Origin: an uncultured Oscillibacter sp.
GTDB lineage: Bacteria; Bacillota; Clostridia; Oscillospirales; Oscillospiraceae
Assembly (NCBI GenBank): GCA_910578935.1
Contig: CAJTSM010000021.1
Span: 1 to 20,099, forward strand
Direction: 5' to 3'
DNA: 20,099 nt
The notes beneath the pieces are model-generated. The model was not told the DNA's origin. It ran no database searches and was given only the letters and a program-made list of their open reading frames with translations. Position 1 is the stretch's first letter. Every line of letters begins with the position of its first letter. Below are positions 1 to 7,772 of this stretch, piece by piece. The translations under genes were made by a program, and so were the position numbers.

Positions 1-3000
1 CTCGAGTTCGGCGAAGAGCACTTCAAGGACCTGCGCCTGGAGCACGACAAGTATGATCCCGCGTACGATGATTTCGGTCATCCCTCCAACGAGTGGAGCT
101 ACAAGAAGGTTACCATCGGCACCTTCCGTCTGCCCGCCGACTTCACCTATGAGAAGCAGATCTCTCACCTTGAGGACACTGCCGCTACCAAGGAGAAGGC
201 TCTGGGCCTGCGCGGTTACGACACCTTCAGCACCGATCACCGTGCCAACTACACCAACTGGAGCTCCGCCGCCGGCGGCCAGTATGCGTACAACAACAGC
301 CCCTTCGACGACGCCACCCAGATCACCATCAATGGCTGGGACGTCCGTCTGGACAGCAACGGCCAGTATTATGACTGGGATGCCAGCAGCGCCAACGGCA
401 AGACCAAGGCCGCTTCCAACGCTCCCACCCTGTCTGAGATCGCTGATCTGACCGACAACGGCGTCACCGTTGAAGTCTATGTCTGCCCCGTGGACGCCGA
501 CTTCATCACCAACGTCGTCGTGACCCGGACCCAGATGATGAAGGTCAAGCGCATCGGCTCTGACTATGTCACTCTGGAAACCGAGACTCCCGACAGCCGC
601 GATCCCCGCAAGGCGAAGGATCTGAAGCAGATCACCGGCTACAACGCCTTCGCCATTGACTTTGACGTCGTTGACGTTAAGGACAGCAACTATGACGCTT
701 ACAACTCCCTGAAGGATCTGAAGGCCGGCGACCGCGTGGCCGTTGTTCCCTTCACTCCCGACCAGGGCAAGACCTGGGAGGTCGGCGAGGCCTATGTGCC
801 CGAGACCGTCTCCGGCACTTTCACCAAGGTCGACACCTACGCCAACGTCAATAAGCCCGCCGGCAGCGCCGTGGCCATCACCGTTGGCGGCACCAGCTAT
901 CCCATCAACGAGTGGAACAAGGATATGCTGGACGTGACCGGCAACAAGATCAAGGCTACCAAGAAGGATGTCACCCTGTATCTGGCCAAGGACGGCACCG
1001 TCCTGTGGGCTGACGAGATCGGGAACTCCGACGCTTGGATGGTCGTCGGCGACTACTATCAGGCCAACAGCACCAACGGCAAGGTTGGCTGGTATGTCCA
1101 CGGCTGGACCATCGGCGGCGAGGAAGTCGATCTGGACCTGGGCACCATCCGCGGCGACGCCGAGCGCTATGCTCCCGGCGAGCTGGTGTACTACGATATC
1201 GCCACCGGCGGTAACGGCGAGTACACTCTGACCAAGCCCAACTACAACAAGCAGAGCCTCTACAACAACAGCACCGCTGCTATTCCCTATACCCGCACCG
1301 AGCCCGAGAAGACCACCACGAAGGACAACAGGACCGTCCGCACTGGTGAGGGCGTGTACGATGTCGCTCAGTTCACCATCGACCGTGAAGAGAACGGCAC
1401 CAAGACCTACGAGATCAAGAGCCGCAACGGCGCTCTGGCTCTGCAGGACTACAACCGCAGCGACCTGGCTCTGAGCATCTACAACACTGGCAACACCACC
1501 CAGGGCGGTACTCCCGGCGTTGCTGAGAAGGTTTACAACAAGACCAACGGCACCGTGAACGGTGTTCCCGGCGGCACCATGGAGAAGAAGGAGATCAACT
1601 ACGTCAACGTTCCTTACGACGGCGTGAAGTTCATCTTCGTCAACTTTGACGGTACCAACGGTGAGGTCGAAACCATCGACTTCAAGTCCGGCGTCCAGAA
1701 CGTCGACTATGAGGATCTGATCCGCTACAACAACATTTGGCGCAACGTCGGCACCAACGTTGACGCGTTCGTCGTCAGCTCTGCTGAGGCGTATGTCAAC
1801 AAGGACGGCAACGTCAAGGCTGTTGTCATCAAGTCCGACTCCTCCGAGGCCGATCTCAGCCGCATCGCTGTGATCACCGACACCCCGGGCGACAAGAACA
1901 ACAACACCGGCGCCGAGGGCGACCGTCCCACCGGCCTGAGCTATGCCAAGCAGTATGTCACCGGCCCGAACTTCAACATCTCCGATGAGAAGACCGGCTG
2001 GTTCGACAAGGATTATCCCATCGGCACCATCCTGGTGATCTCCGAGAAGGATAACCTGATCGTTGGCAAGTACTTCCACAGCAACTTCTACTCCAACGGC
2101 AATCCCGACGCTATGCTGGTGAACGGCATCGGCAAGGTTCTCCGCGCCGACGGCGGCACCAACAAGGGCGGCTTCCTGGTTGGCGGCGTGAACGGCACTG
2201 TTCACACCCTGAACGGCCTGTATGAGCTGAAGGAGACTATGGCTCCCGGTACTACCGTCGTCACCGGCAACGACAAGACCGTCCAGATCCTGACCAACAA
2301 GTACACCGTTGGTTATGATACCACCAACACCAACACCAACGGCCTGATCACGGTCGACGGCAACACCACCTTCATCGACCTGCGCGCTATCAACAACGAC
2401 ACCATTGACAGCCTGAGCGACCTGCTGGATCACGATCTGGCTACCGTGCGGCTGCGTGTCCTGCTGAACGGCGCCGTGAGCACCGACACCTTCCGTCATG
2501 CCTATGTCGTCGTCGTTGAGCGCGCCACCGAGCCCGCCGACAACGCCAAGGCTCCCAACGTGGTTGTCAACGCCATGAACACCGGTGTTGCGGTTCCCGC
2601 CGGGGACATCACCGTGACCGAGGCGACTTCCACCGCTCACAAGACCTACACCATCGTGGCTCCCGTGGGCGACAAGCTGACCCTGGGCGCTTCCGTGACC
2701 GGCAGCGGCTACGGCACTCTGTCCGCCTTCACTTGGAAGAACGTTCTCGGCCAGACCATCGCTGCTCCTGTCGTCGTTGAGGTTCCCGCCACCGGCGAGG
2801 CGAAGTTCACCGTGTCTGTGACCAACACCGACAACGACAAGAAGGATCTGAAGGTTGCCACCACCGTCGTTGACATCATTGTCAAGGCGAAGGAAGGCGA
2901 TCCCAGCACTCCCACCGGCGAAGGCAGCATCAAGGATTACACTGCCGGCAGCTGGGACAACAGCAAGCTCGGCGTGACCGTCAACACCACCAAGAGCGGC

Positions 3001-4311
3001 ACGGTCAACGCGTCTCACCAGTACACTGTGGTCTTCAACGTTGACCGGACCAAGGCTGTGAAGGACGGCAAGGTCATCCCGACCGCTACCGCTGTTCCCA
3101 CCAAGATCACCTACGAGGTCTATGCTGGCGATGCTGTGGTTCGCGCGAGTTCTGCGGATACCGTTGTCACTCTGGGCAACCTGGCCGCTGGTACCCCGCA
3201 GAGCGGCAACGCTCTCCTGGATTCCTCCGCTCAGCTGACCGTCAAGGTCACTTCCGTTGAGTGGTCCGAGGTCAACGTCTACTACGAGTACACCGGCAAG
3301 TACGCTGAGCAGGCTAAGGCCGCCGGCCTGAAGGACGGTTATACCGCCAGCGTCAAGGCGGGCACCTACAAGAACAGCCCTGCCACTGGTGAGTTGGCTA
3401 TCGCCAGCAACAAGATTACGTTTGTCCTGAACGTTGATCCTGCTACCACTGTTCAGGGTGCGGTCAATGGCGGTACCTATGGCACCACTACCACCGGCTT
3501 CGGCACTGCCACTGAGGCGACCGGCGTCACTGCTAACGGTACAACTTCGGCCGCGATTGCTACTGCCGATGCCACCGTGATCGCTGGCACCGACCCCGTG
3601 GTTGTGACCATCAACACCGGCTCTCTGGCGGTCTATGATCAGACCTTCACCGTGGCTGGCATGGGCGAAACTGACCTGAGCGATGACTTCGACACCCTGG
3701 ACACTGGCATCTACAATGTTACCGTGAATCCCGCCACGCAGACGGTTGCCAAGACCAGCGGCAAGGCTGACGTGACCGTCGCTTGGGACGCCATCGCCTT
3801 CGCCAAGAAGGCCTACGAGATCACTCTCGTGGTTGTGGATGACGCGGGCAACGAGGTCAGCGCTGTGAGCGCTCCCATTGCTCTGCTGAACAACAATACC
3901 GCAGGTGTCAAGAACGTCCAGCTGACCGGCGTCACTGCCAACGGCACGGTTACGGTCAAGTCCGTTACCGAGCTGGCTGGTCCCGAGGTTACCGGCGTTG
4001 CCGGTGTTCCCGTTGGGGCCAACTGGGCTGCTGGTGACAAGATTGTCCTCCGCTTTGCCGGCGCTCTGGACACCGCAACCGCTGGGACTAGTAGTATCTA
4101 TGCTGGTGACAACACTAAGCTGAACACTGCCGCCGTTACCGCTGCCACTGTGAGCGGAAGCGAGGTCGAGCTGACCCTGGCCGCTCCCAAAGCTGACAAC
4201 GGTGTGGATGGTACCATCACCATCGCCGCGGGCGCGATTGCCTCCGCCAACGGCGTTTGCAACAGCGCTGCTATCACGATCACTTTCGCCGCCGACTCTG
4301 TTAGGATCTAA
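1..4311 (+). CDS. Large secreted/S-layer-like surface protein, 5' end outside window
   Basis: The reading frame is open from base 1 to the TAA at 4309-4311, so 1,436 residues are visible and the start lies upstream. A GTG at 490 opens no real gene; it is an internal Val. The protein is rich in Thr, Val, Gly, Asn and Asp, nearly free of Cys, and reads as successive beta-strand-rich modules. An Ig-like segment lies at about visible residues 865-965, followed by a GDPSTPTGEG linker. Two modules share the octapeptide TGVTANGT about 135 residues apart. The last ~100 residues resemble SwmB/Big-type adhesion modules. No SLH motif is visible; if present it would be in the missing N-terminus. Codon use is strongly biased (AAC, GGC, ACC, CTG, CGC/CGT, few CGG or GGG), unlike all other genes here, which suggests very high expression. 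I infer a major cell-surface or S-layer protein. The exact family is not identified. Confidence 0.7.
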   Translation, partial: LEFGEEHFKDLRLEHDKYDPAYDDFGHPSNEWSYKKVTIGTFRLPADFTYEKQISHLEDTAATKEKALGLRGYDTFSTDHRANYTNWSSAAGGQYAYNNSPFDDATQITINGWDVRLDSNGQYYDWDASSANGKTKAASNAPTLSEIADLTDNGVTVEVYVCPVDADFITNVVVTRTQMMKVKRIGSDYVTLETETPDSRDPRKAKDLKQITGYNAFAIDFDVVDVKDSNYDAYNSLKDLKAGDRVAVVPFTPDQGKTWEVGEAYVPETVSGTFTKVDTYANVNKPAGSAVAITVGGTSYPINEWNKDMLDVTGNKIKATKKDVTLYLAKDGTVLWADEIGNSDAWMVVGDYYQANSTNGKVGWYVHGWTIGGEEVDLDLGTIRGDAERYAPGELVYYDIATGGNGEYTLTKPNYNKQSLYNNSTAAIPYTRTEPEKTTTKDNRTVRTGEGVYDVAQFTIDREENGTKTYEIKSRNGALALQDYNRSDLALSIYNTGNTTQGGTPGVAEKVYNKTNGTVNGVPGGTMEKKEINYVNVPYDGVKFIFVNFDGTNGEVETIDFKSGVQNVDYEDLIRYNNIWRNVGTNVDAFVVSSAEAYVNKDGNVKAVVIKSDSSEADLSRIAVITDTPGDKNNNTGAEGDRPTGLSYAKQYVTGPNFNISDEKTGWFDKDYPIGTILVISEKDNLIVGKYFHSNFYSNGNPDAMLVNGIGKVLRADGGTNKGGFLVGGVNGTVHTLNGLYELKETMAPGTTVVTGNDKTVQILTNKYTVGYDTTNTNTNGLITVDGNTTFIDLRAINNDTIDSLSDLLDHDLATVRLRVLLNGAVSTDTFRHAYVVVVERATEPADNAKAPNVVVNAMNTGVAVPAGDITVTEATSTAHKTYTIVAPVGDKLTLGASVTGSGYGTLSAFTWKNVLGQTIAAPVVVEVPATGEAKFTVSVTNTDNDKKDLKVATTVVDIIVKAKEGDPSTPTGEGSIKDYTAGSWDNSKLGVTVNTTKSGTVNASHQYTVVFNVDRTKAVKDGKVIPTATAVPTKITYEVYAGDAVVRASSADTVVTLGNLAAGTPQSGNALLDSSAQLTVKVTSVEWSEVNVYYEYTGKYAEQAKAAGLKDGYTASVKAGTYKNSPATGELAIASNKITFVLNVDPATTVQGAVNGGTYGTTTTGFGTATEATGVTANGTTSAAIATADATVIAGTDPVVVTINTGSLAVYDQTFTVAGMGETDLSDDFDTLDTGIYNVTVNPATQTVAKTSGKADVTVAWDAIAFAKKAYEITLVVVDDAGNEVSAVSAPIALLNNNTAGVKNVQLTGVTANGTVTVKSVTELAGPEVTGVAGVPVGANWAAGDKIVLRFAGALDTATAGTSSIYAGDNTKLNTAAVTAATVSGSEVELTLAAPKADNGVDGTITIAAGAIASANGVCNSAAITITFAADSVRI

Positions 4312-4350
4312 GCGAACGTTTTTCGTGAAGCGCTACCCCTAAGCGAAAAA

Positions 4351-4386
4351 AGGGCCCCCGGACTTTTGTCCGGGGGGCCTTTTTTT
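4351..4386. terminator. Bidirectional intrinsic terminator between convergent genes
   Basis: The stem arms are 4352-4363 and 4368-4379 with a TTTT loop: nine perfect GC-rich pairs, one G-G mismatch, then two more pairs. A run of T follows at 4380-4386 on the + strand, and a run of A at 4346-4351 gives a T-run on the - strand. It lies 40 nt after the stop of the surface protein and touches the stop of the convergent gene, so it can end both transcripts. Confidence 0.9.
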
Positions 4387-4948
4387 ACTCCGCCGCGTAG
4401 AAGTACATGACGGGACCGGTGAAGGTGGTTCCGGTGGAACCGCTGACGCTGATGCCGTAGCCGCTGAGCTGGGCGAAGGTGATGTCCAGAAAGACCGGGT
4501 AACAGCCCCCCGTGCCCGCCAGCAGGCCCCGGACCGGGCTCTCCATGCTGTGGAAGGGATAGAGGACGATCACCAGCGGCCCGGGCTTCAGGGTAAAGGC
4601 GCCGCTGGTCTTGCCGTCCCAGGTGGTAAAGCGGAAGATCAGGGACGCCCCCTCCGGAAACTTGGTGGTACCCATGTCCTGAAAGGCGATTCCCCGGTCC
4701 CACCGGCTCCAGTCCGGGTGGCTGCCGAAGGATCCCCCCAAAACGGCCAGGTTGTAAGTGTCCACGTACTTTTTCACCAGCCGGAACCGGCCCCCCGCTC
4801 CCTCCAGGGTGGACTGAACCTGCGTCAGGCCGTTCTGCACCCCGTCCAGGGCGGTTTCCAGCCTGGCGTTGTCGGCGTTGAAGTCCTCCATGCGGATTCG
4901 GTCGGAGAGCTCCCATTGATTCAGCTGGTATTTCTCGGTTTTTCGCAT
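4385..4948 (-). CDS. Hypothetical protein with tail-fibre-like N-terminus and beta-rich C-terminus
   Basis: This encodes 187 aa. A strong AGGAGG lies 9 nt upstream of the chosen ATG. The first ~27 residues (YQLNQWELSDRIRMEDFNAD) resemble the short N-terminal segment that often opens tail- or appendage-like proteins of Clostridia. It is followed by a short heptad-like helix (residues 28-50, NARLETALDGVQNGLTQVQ) and then a Gly/Thr/aromatic beta-rich domain (about 55-187). There is no signal peptide or membrane segment. No other phage gene is nearby, so it is an orphan rather than part of a prophage. It shares its terminator with the large surface-protein gene but is transcribed towards it. I do not recognise a specific family. 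A role in binding or as a fibre-type structural protein is inference only. Confidence 0.65.
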   Translation of the reverse strand: MRKTEKYQLNQWELSDRIRMEDFNADNARLETALDGVQNGLTQVQSTLEGAGGRFRLVKKYVDTYNLAVLGGSFGSHPDWSRWDRGIAFQDMGTTKFPEGASLIFRFTTWDGKTSGAFTLKPGPLVIVLYPFHSMESPVRGLLAGTGGCYPVFLDITFAQLSGYGISVSGSTGTTFTGPVMYFYAAE

Positions 4949-5060
4949 GCCGCGCGTCCTCCTTTTTTTATCTTGTGAATGCCCTCCCCTTCCGGGAAAG
5001 TTGCACGGAGGCGTGCGCCGCCGCCGGGAAAAATATGTTTTTCAATCTTCCAAAATACGG

Positions 5061-5089
5061 TTTACAAAACCGCGTCCCGGTGTTACAAT
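5061..5089 (+). promoter_or_regulatory. Sigma-A type promoter of the DUF1836-degV-prmA operon
   Basis: TTTACA (5061-5066) and TACAAT (5084-5089) are separated by exactly 17 nt, close to the housekeeping consensus. The -10 ends 40 nt upstream of the first ATG of the operon. No other comparable site lies between here and prmA. Confidence 0.8.
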
Positions 5090-5129
5090 AACCGTTGGAA
5101 TCCTGAACCAAGCTGAGAAAGGACAAGCC

Positions 5130-5681
5130 ATGAACGATCTGACCAACCTTCTCTCCCGCCTCCGGGACCAGCGTCCCGTGGAGTGGGAGCAGTTTCCGGA
5201 CTTCTCCCTGTACATGGACCAGCTGCTCTCCTATATGGACCGGCAGGTCCTCCGGTTCGACGGGGACGACGGCCTCACCGCCGCCATGGTGAACAACTAC
5301 ACGAAAAGCGGGCTGGCCCCCCGGGCCCAGGGGAAGAAATACGGACGGGAGCACCTGGCCTATTTCACCGTCATCTGCGTTTTAAAGCGGGTCATGTCCA
5401 CTCGGGACATGGATTTGCTGATCCGGGAGGAGCTGCGGGACCGCCCGGTGAAAGAGGGCTACGCCGCCTTCTGCCAAAGTCTTGACCAGGCGCTGAACAT
5501 CACCGCCGGGGAGCTGGCCGGGCGGGCGGGGGAGGGGGACGACTCCGCCCTGGCGGACACCGCCATTCACTTCGCCCTGCTGAGCTATGCCGCCGGGGTG
5601 GCGGGGAGCCGGTGCGTGGCCCTCCTCCGGGAGCGGAAGGAGCCCCCCGCCAAAGGCAAAAAAGAAAAGGAGCGTGACTGA
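5130..5681 (+). CDS. DUF1836 domain-containing protein
   Basis: This encodes 183 aa. I start at ATG 5130 because it has an AGAAAGGA ribosome site 7-8 nt upstream and follows a good promoter; the longer in-frame extension to 4947 would cross that promoter. The family signature is visible: LPxxxLYMDQ-like FPDFSLYMDQ (residues 22-31), LTAAMVNNYTKSGL (49-62) and GKKYGREHLAYFTVICVLKRV (68-88). The middle segment resembles a MerR-like helix-turn-helix, so a DNA-binding regulatory role is plausible; the family has no firmly known function. The C-terminus is a highly charged Lys/Glu tail. It is the first gene of an operon, with only 2 nt separating its stop from the degV start. Confidence 0.85.
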   Translation: MNDLTNLLSRLRDQRPVEWEQFPDFSLYMDQLLSYMDRQVLRFDGDDGLTAAMVNNYTKSGLAPRAQGKKYGREHLAYFTVICVLKRVMSTRDMDLLIREELRDRPVKEGYAAFCQSLDQALNITAGELAGRAGEGDDSALADTAIHFALLSYAAGVAGSRCVALLRERKEPPAKGKKEKERD

Positions 5682-5683
5682 CC

Positions 5684-6556
5684 GTGGCCGACTTTGTGAT
5701 CATGACCGACAGCTGCTGCGACCTCACCGCGGAGATGGCGGCGGAGCTGGAGCTGGAGGTGCTGCCCCTGCGGCTGGAGCTGGGGGACCGGAGCTGCCGG
5801 AACCTGCTGGATGGCAGCGAGATCGGGTTCAAGGAGTTTTATGATCTGGTCCGGGGCGGCGCCATGCCCGTCACCTCCGCCGTCAACGTGGGGGAGTTTG
5901 ACGCCGCCATGCGGCCCATTCTGGAGGCGGGGAAGGACATTTTGTGCCTCTGCTTTTCCTCCGCCCTCTCCACCACCTATCAGTCCGCCGTCATCGCGGC
6001 CAAGGAGCTGGGGGAGGCCTTCCCGGAGAGGAAGGTGCTGGTGGTGGACAGCCTCTGCGCCTCCATGGGGCAGGGCCTGCTGGTCTGGCTCTGCGCCCGG
6101 GAGAAGAAACGGGGCATGTCCCTGGAGGAGCTCCGGGACTATGCCGAAGGGGCCAAGGGGAACATCTGCCACTGGTTCACCGTGGACGACCTGAACCACC
6201 TGAAACGGGGCGGCCGGGTCAGCGCCACGGCGGCGCTGTTCGGGACCATGCTGTCCGTCAAGCCCGTTCTCCACGTGGACGGCCACGGGCGGCTGATCCC
6301 CATGGAGAAGTGCCGGGGGCGGAGAGCCTCCCTGCTGGCTCTGGTGGACCACATGGAGAAGACCGCCGTGGACCCGGAGCGCTATCCCGTCTTCATCAGC
6401 CACGGGGACTGCCGGGAGGACGCCGAATTTGTGGCGGAGGAGGTCCGCCGCCGCCTGGGGGTGAAGGAGGTCTATTTCAACTACGTGGGCCCCGTCATCG
6501 GCAGCCACACCGGGGCGGGCGTCATGACGCTGTTCTTCGTCGGCAGGGAACGGTAA
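5684..6556 (+). CDS. DegV family protein (fatty-acid-binding, FakB-like)
   Basis: This encodes 290 aa, the usual DegV length. The start is GTG, 2 nt after the DUF1836 stop, with AAAGGAG at about 11 nt, so translation is probably coupled. Family hallmarks are present. VIMTDSCCDLT (residues 5-15) and the PVTSAVN segment (about 62-68) carry conserved Ser/Thr of the lipid-binding site. SSALSTTYQSA, VVDS, HLKRGGRVS and the GSHTGAG loop near the C-terminus also match. DegV/FakB proteins hold a fatty acid and, where FakA is present, present it for phosphorylation. No fakA is in this window, so the specific ligand and partner are unknown. The canonical LSGTY reads LSTTY here. Confidence 0.9.
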   Translation: MADFVIMTDSCCDLTAEMAAELELEVLPLRLELGDRSCRNLLDGSEIGFKEFYDLVRGGAMPVTSAVNVGEFDAAMRPILEAGKDILCLCFSSALSTTYQSAVIAAKELGEAFPERKVLVVDSLCASMGQGLLVWLCAREKKRGMSLEELRDYAEGAKGNICHWFTVDDLNHLKRGGRVSATAALFGTMLSVKPVLHVDGHGRLIPMEKCRGRRASLLALVDHMEKTAVDPERYPVFISHGDCREDAEFVAEEVRRRLGVKEVYFNYVGPVIGSHTGAGVMTLFFVGRER

Positions 6557-6579
6557 GAGGCTGAGAAAGGCGGTTTGCG

Positions 6580-7533
6580 ATGCGCTGGCTGGAAGTACAC
6601 ATCGACACGAATCACGCCGGACTGGAGACGGTCCAGGCGATGCTGTCCGGGCTGGACGTGGACGGCGTGATGATTGAGGATGAGGAGGAGTTCCAGGACT
6701 TCCTGGAAAACAACCGCGATTACTGGGACTATGTGGACGAAGACCTGGAGCGCCGCATGGCGGGCCGGTCCCGGATCACCTTCTACCTGGAGGCCCGGGA
6801 GGCGGGCTTTTCCAAGCTGGGGGAGGTCCGCATAGCCCTGGAGGATTTAAAGCGGGAGCGCGGGGACCTGGGGACCTTGCTGATGACCCTGGAGGATGTG
6901 GAGGACGCCGACTGGGAAAACAACTGGAAGCAGTACTACAAGCCCCTGGAAATCGGGGAGCGGCTGCTGGTCATCCCCCAGTGGGAGGAGGCGGACCCGG
7001 GGGACCGGGTGCCCCTCTACCTGGACCCGGGGCTGACCTTCGGCACCGGGGCCCACGCCACTACCCGGCTGTGCCTGACGGCCCTGGAGGGGCTTGTCCG
7101 GGGCGGAGAGCGGGTGCTGGACCTGGGCTGCGGCAGCGGCATTTTGTCCGTGGCCGCCCTGCGGCTGGGGGCGGCATCCGCCCTGGCGGTGGACATCGAC
7201 GACAAGTGCCGCACCGCCGCGGAGGAAAACGCCGGGCTGAACGGCATCGGCCCGGACCGGCTGTCCGTTCTCGTGGGGAATATCCTGACGGACGAGACGG
7301 CGGCGGAACGGATCGGCGGGGGCTATGACCTGGTGCTGGCCAACATCGTGGCGGATGTCATCATTGCCCTGGCCCCCCGGGCCCGGGGACTGCTGAGCCC
7401 CGGCGGGACGTTTCTCTGCTCCGGCATCATCGAGGGCCGGTCCCAGGAGGTGGAGGCCGCCCTGTCCGCCGCAGGCCTGGTGATCCGGGAGCGGCGGGAG
7501 GACAACGGCTGGTATGCTTTTACCTGTCAATAA
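6580..7533 (+). CDS. prmA: Ribosomal protein L11 methyltransferase
   Basis: This encodes 317 aa, full length for PrmA, which trimethylates ribosomal protein L11 using S-adenosylmethionine in the cytoplasm. The N-terminal ~125 residues form the acidic substrate-recognition region (WLEVHIDTNHAGLETV, then an Asp/Glu-rich stretch at 33-57). The family motif LTFGTGAHATTRLCL is at 152-166. The SAM-binding motif VLDLGCGSGILSVAA is at 179-193, with the acidic end of strand 2 at AVDID (203-207). LANIVADV (253-260) is the catalytic-face motif. It starts at ATG with GAGAAAGGCGG upstream, 23 nt after degV, and is the last gene of the operon. Confidence 0.95.
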   Translation: MRWLEVHIDTNHAGLETVQAMLSGLDVDGVMIEDEEEFQDFLENNRDYWDYVDEDLERRMAGRSRITFYLEAREAGFSKLGEVRIALEDLKRERGDLGTLLMTLEDVEDADWENNWKQYYKPLEIGERLLVIPQWEEADPGDRVPLYLDPGLTFGTGAHATTRLCLTALEGLVRGGERVLDLGCGSGILSVAALRLGAASALAVDIDDKCRTAAEENAGLNGIGPDRLSVLVGNILTDETAAERIGGGYDLVLANIVADVIIALAPRARGLLSPGGTFLCSGIIEGRSQEVEAALSAAGLVIRERREDNGWYAFTCQ

Positions 7534-7564
7534 AAAAAGGGGCGGACCCGGTTGGGTCCGCCCT
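7532..7564 (-). terminator. Intrinsic terminator, proximal copy (acts on the - strand)
   Basis: The 10-bp stem at 7540-7549/7554-7563 is followed, in the - direction, by seven T (complement of 7532-7538), which overlap the prmA stop codon. It can end transcription coming from the SLH gene. For the + strand this copy lacks a T-run, because TCAGCTTG follows. Confidence 0.75.
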
Positions 7565-7750
7565 CAGCTTGTCGAAACGGCGTTTCGACAAGCTGCTTAC
7601 GCTTTCAGAACTTTAAAAAGTTCTGAAAGCGTAGAATTGGAATTGCGCAGGAAACCCCTCCTGGGTTTCCCGCGCACACCCTTCCTTCCCGTCAAATCAG
7701 ATCTCAGCGCCTTTTTTGCAGTCTGAGGGCGGACCCGGTTGGGTCCGCCC
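7540..7750. repeat. Hairpin array bounded by a duplicated terminator stem-loop
   Basis: This 211-bp block lies between the convergent prmA and SLH-protein genes. The same 25-nt sequence occurs at 7540-7564 and 7727-7751 in direct orientation; each copy is a 10-bp stem (GGGCGGACCC with its complement) and a GGTT loop. Between them are three more stem-loops: 7565-7595 (15-bp arms CAGCTTGTCGAAACG, 1-nt centre), 7598-7633 (17-bp arms, 2-nt centre) and 7645-7675 (12 pairs with one mismatch, 5-nt loop). The remaining 7676-7726 shows no clear structure and no ORF of note. The block looks like a small non-coding element inserted into, or bounded by, a terminator. No transposase is visible. Confidence 0.8.
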
Positions 7751-7754
7751 TTTT
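7727..7754 (+). terminator. Intrinsic terminator, distal copy (acts on the + strand)
   Basis: This is the same 10-bp stem and GGTT loop as the proximal copy, at 7727-7736/7741-7750, followed by TTTT at 7751-7754. It can end the prmA transcript. A-run and T-run, which would flank one bidirectional terminator, are here split between two copies 187 bp apart. Confidence 0.7.
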
Positions 7755-7772
7755 CCACTTACTATTATTTTA

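Noticed and set aside
490..4311. GTG at 490 as start of the surface protein
   Set aside because: The frame continues open to base 1 with the same composition and codon bias, and no ribosome site precedes 490.
4308..4916. 202-aa - strand open frame overlapping the tail-fibre-like gene in another frame
   Set aside because: It runs across the bidirectional terminator, has no ribosome site and is Gly/Pro/Arg-rich; the 4385-4948 frame has AGGAGG and normal composition.
4947..5129. N-terminal extension of the DUF1836 protein
   Set aside because: It would place the -35/-10 promoter inside the gene and lacks a ribosome site; family motifs begin after ATG 5130.
5585..6508. 307-aa - strand open frame antisense to degV
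   Set aside because: It lies wholly opposite a well-identified DegV gene; His/Gln/Pro-rich shadow translation.
7565..7675. Hairpin array as a CRISPR array or tRNA cluster
   Set aside because: The hairpins differ in sequence and spacing, there are no repeated units with unique spacers, and none folds as a tRNA cloverleaf.
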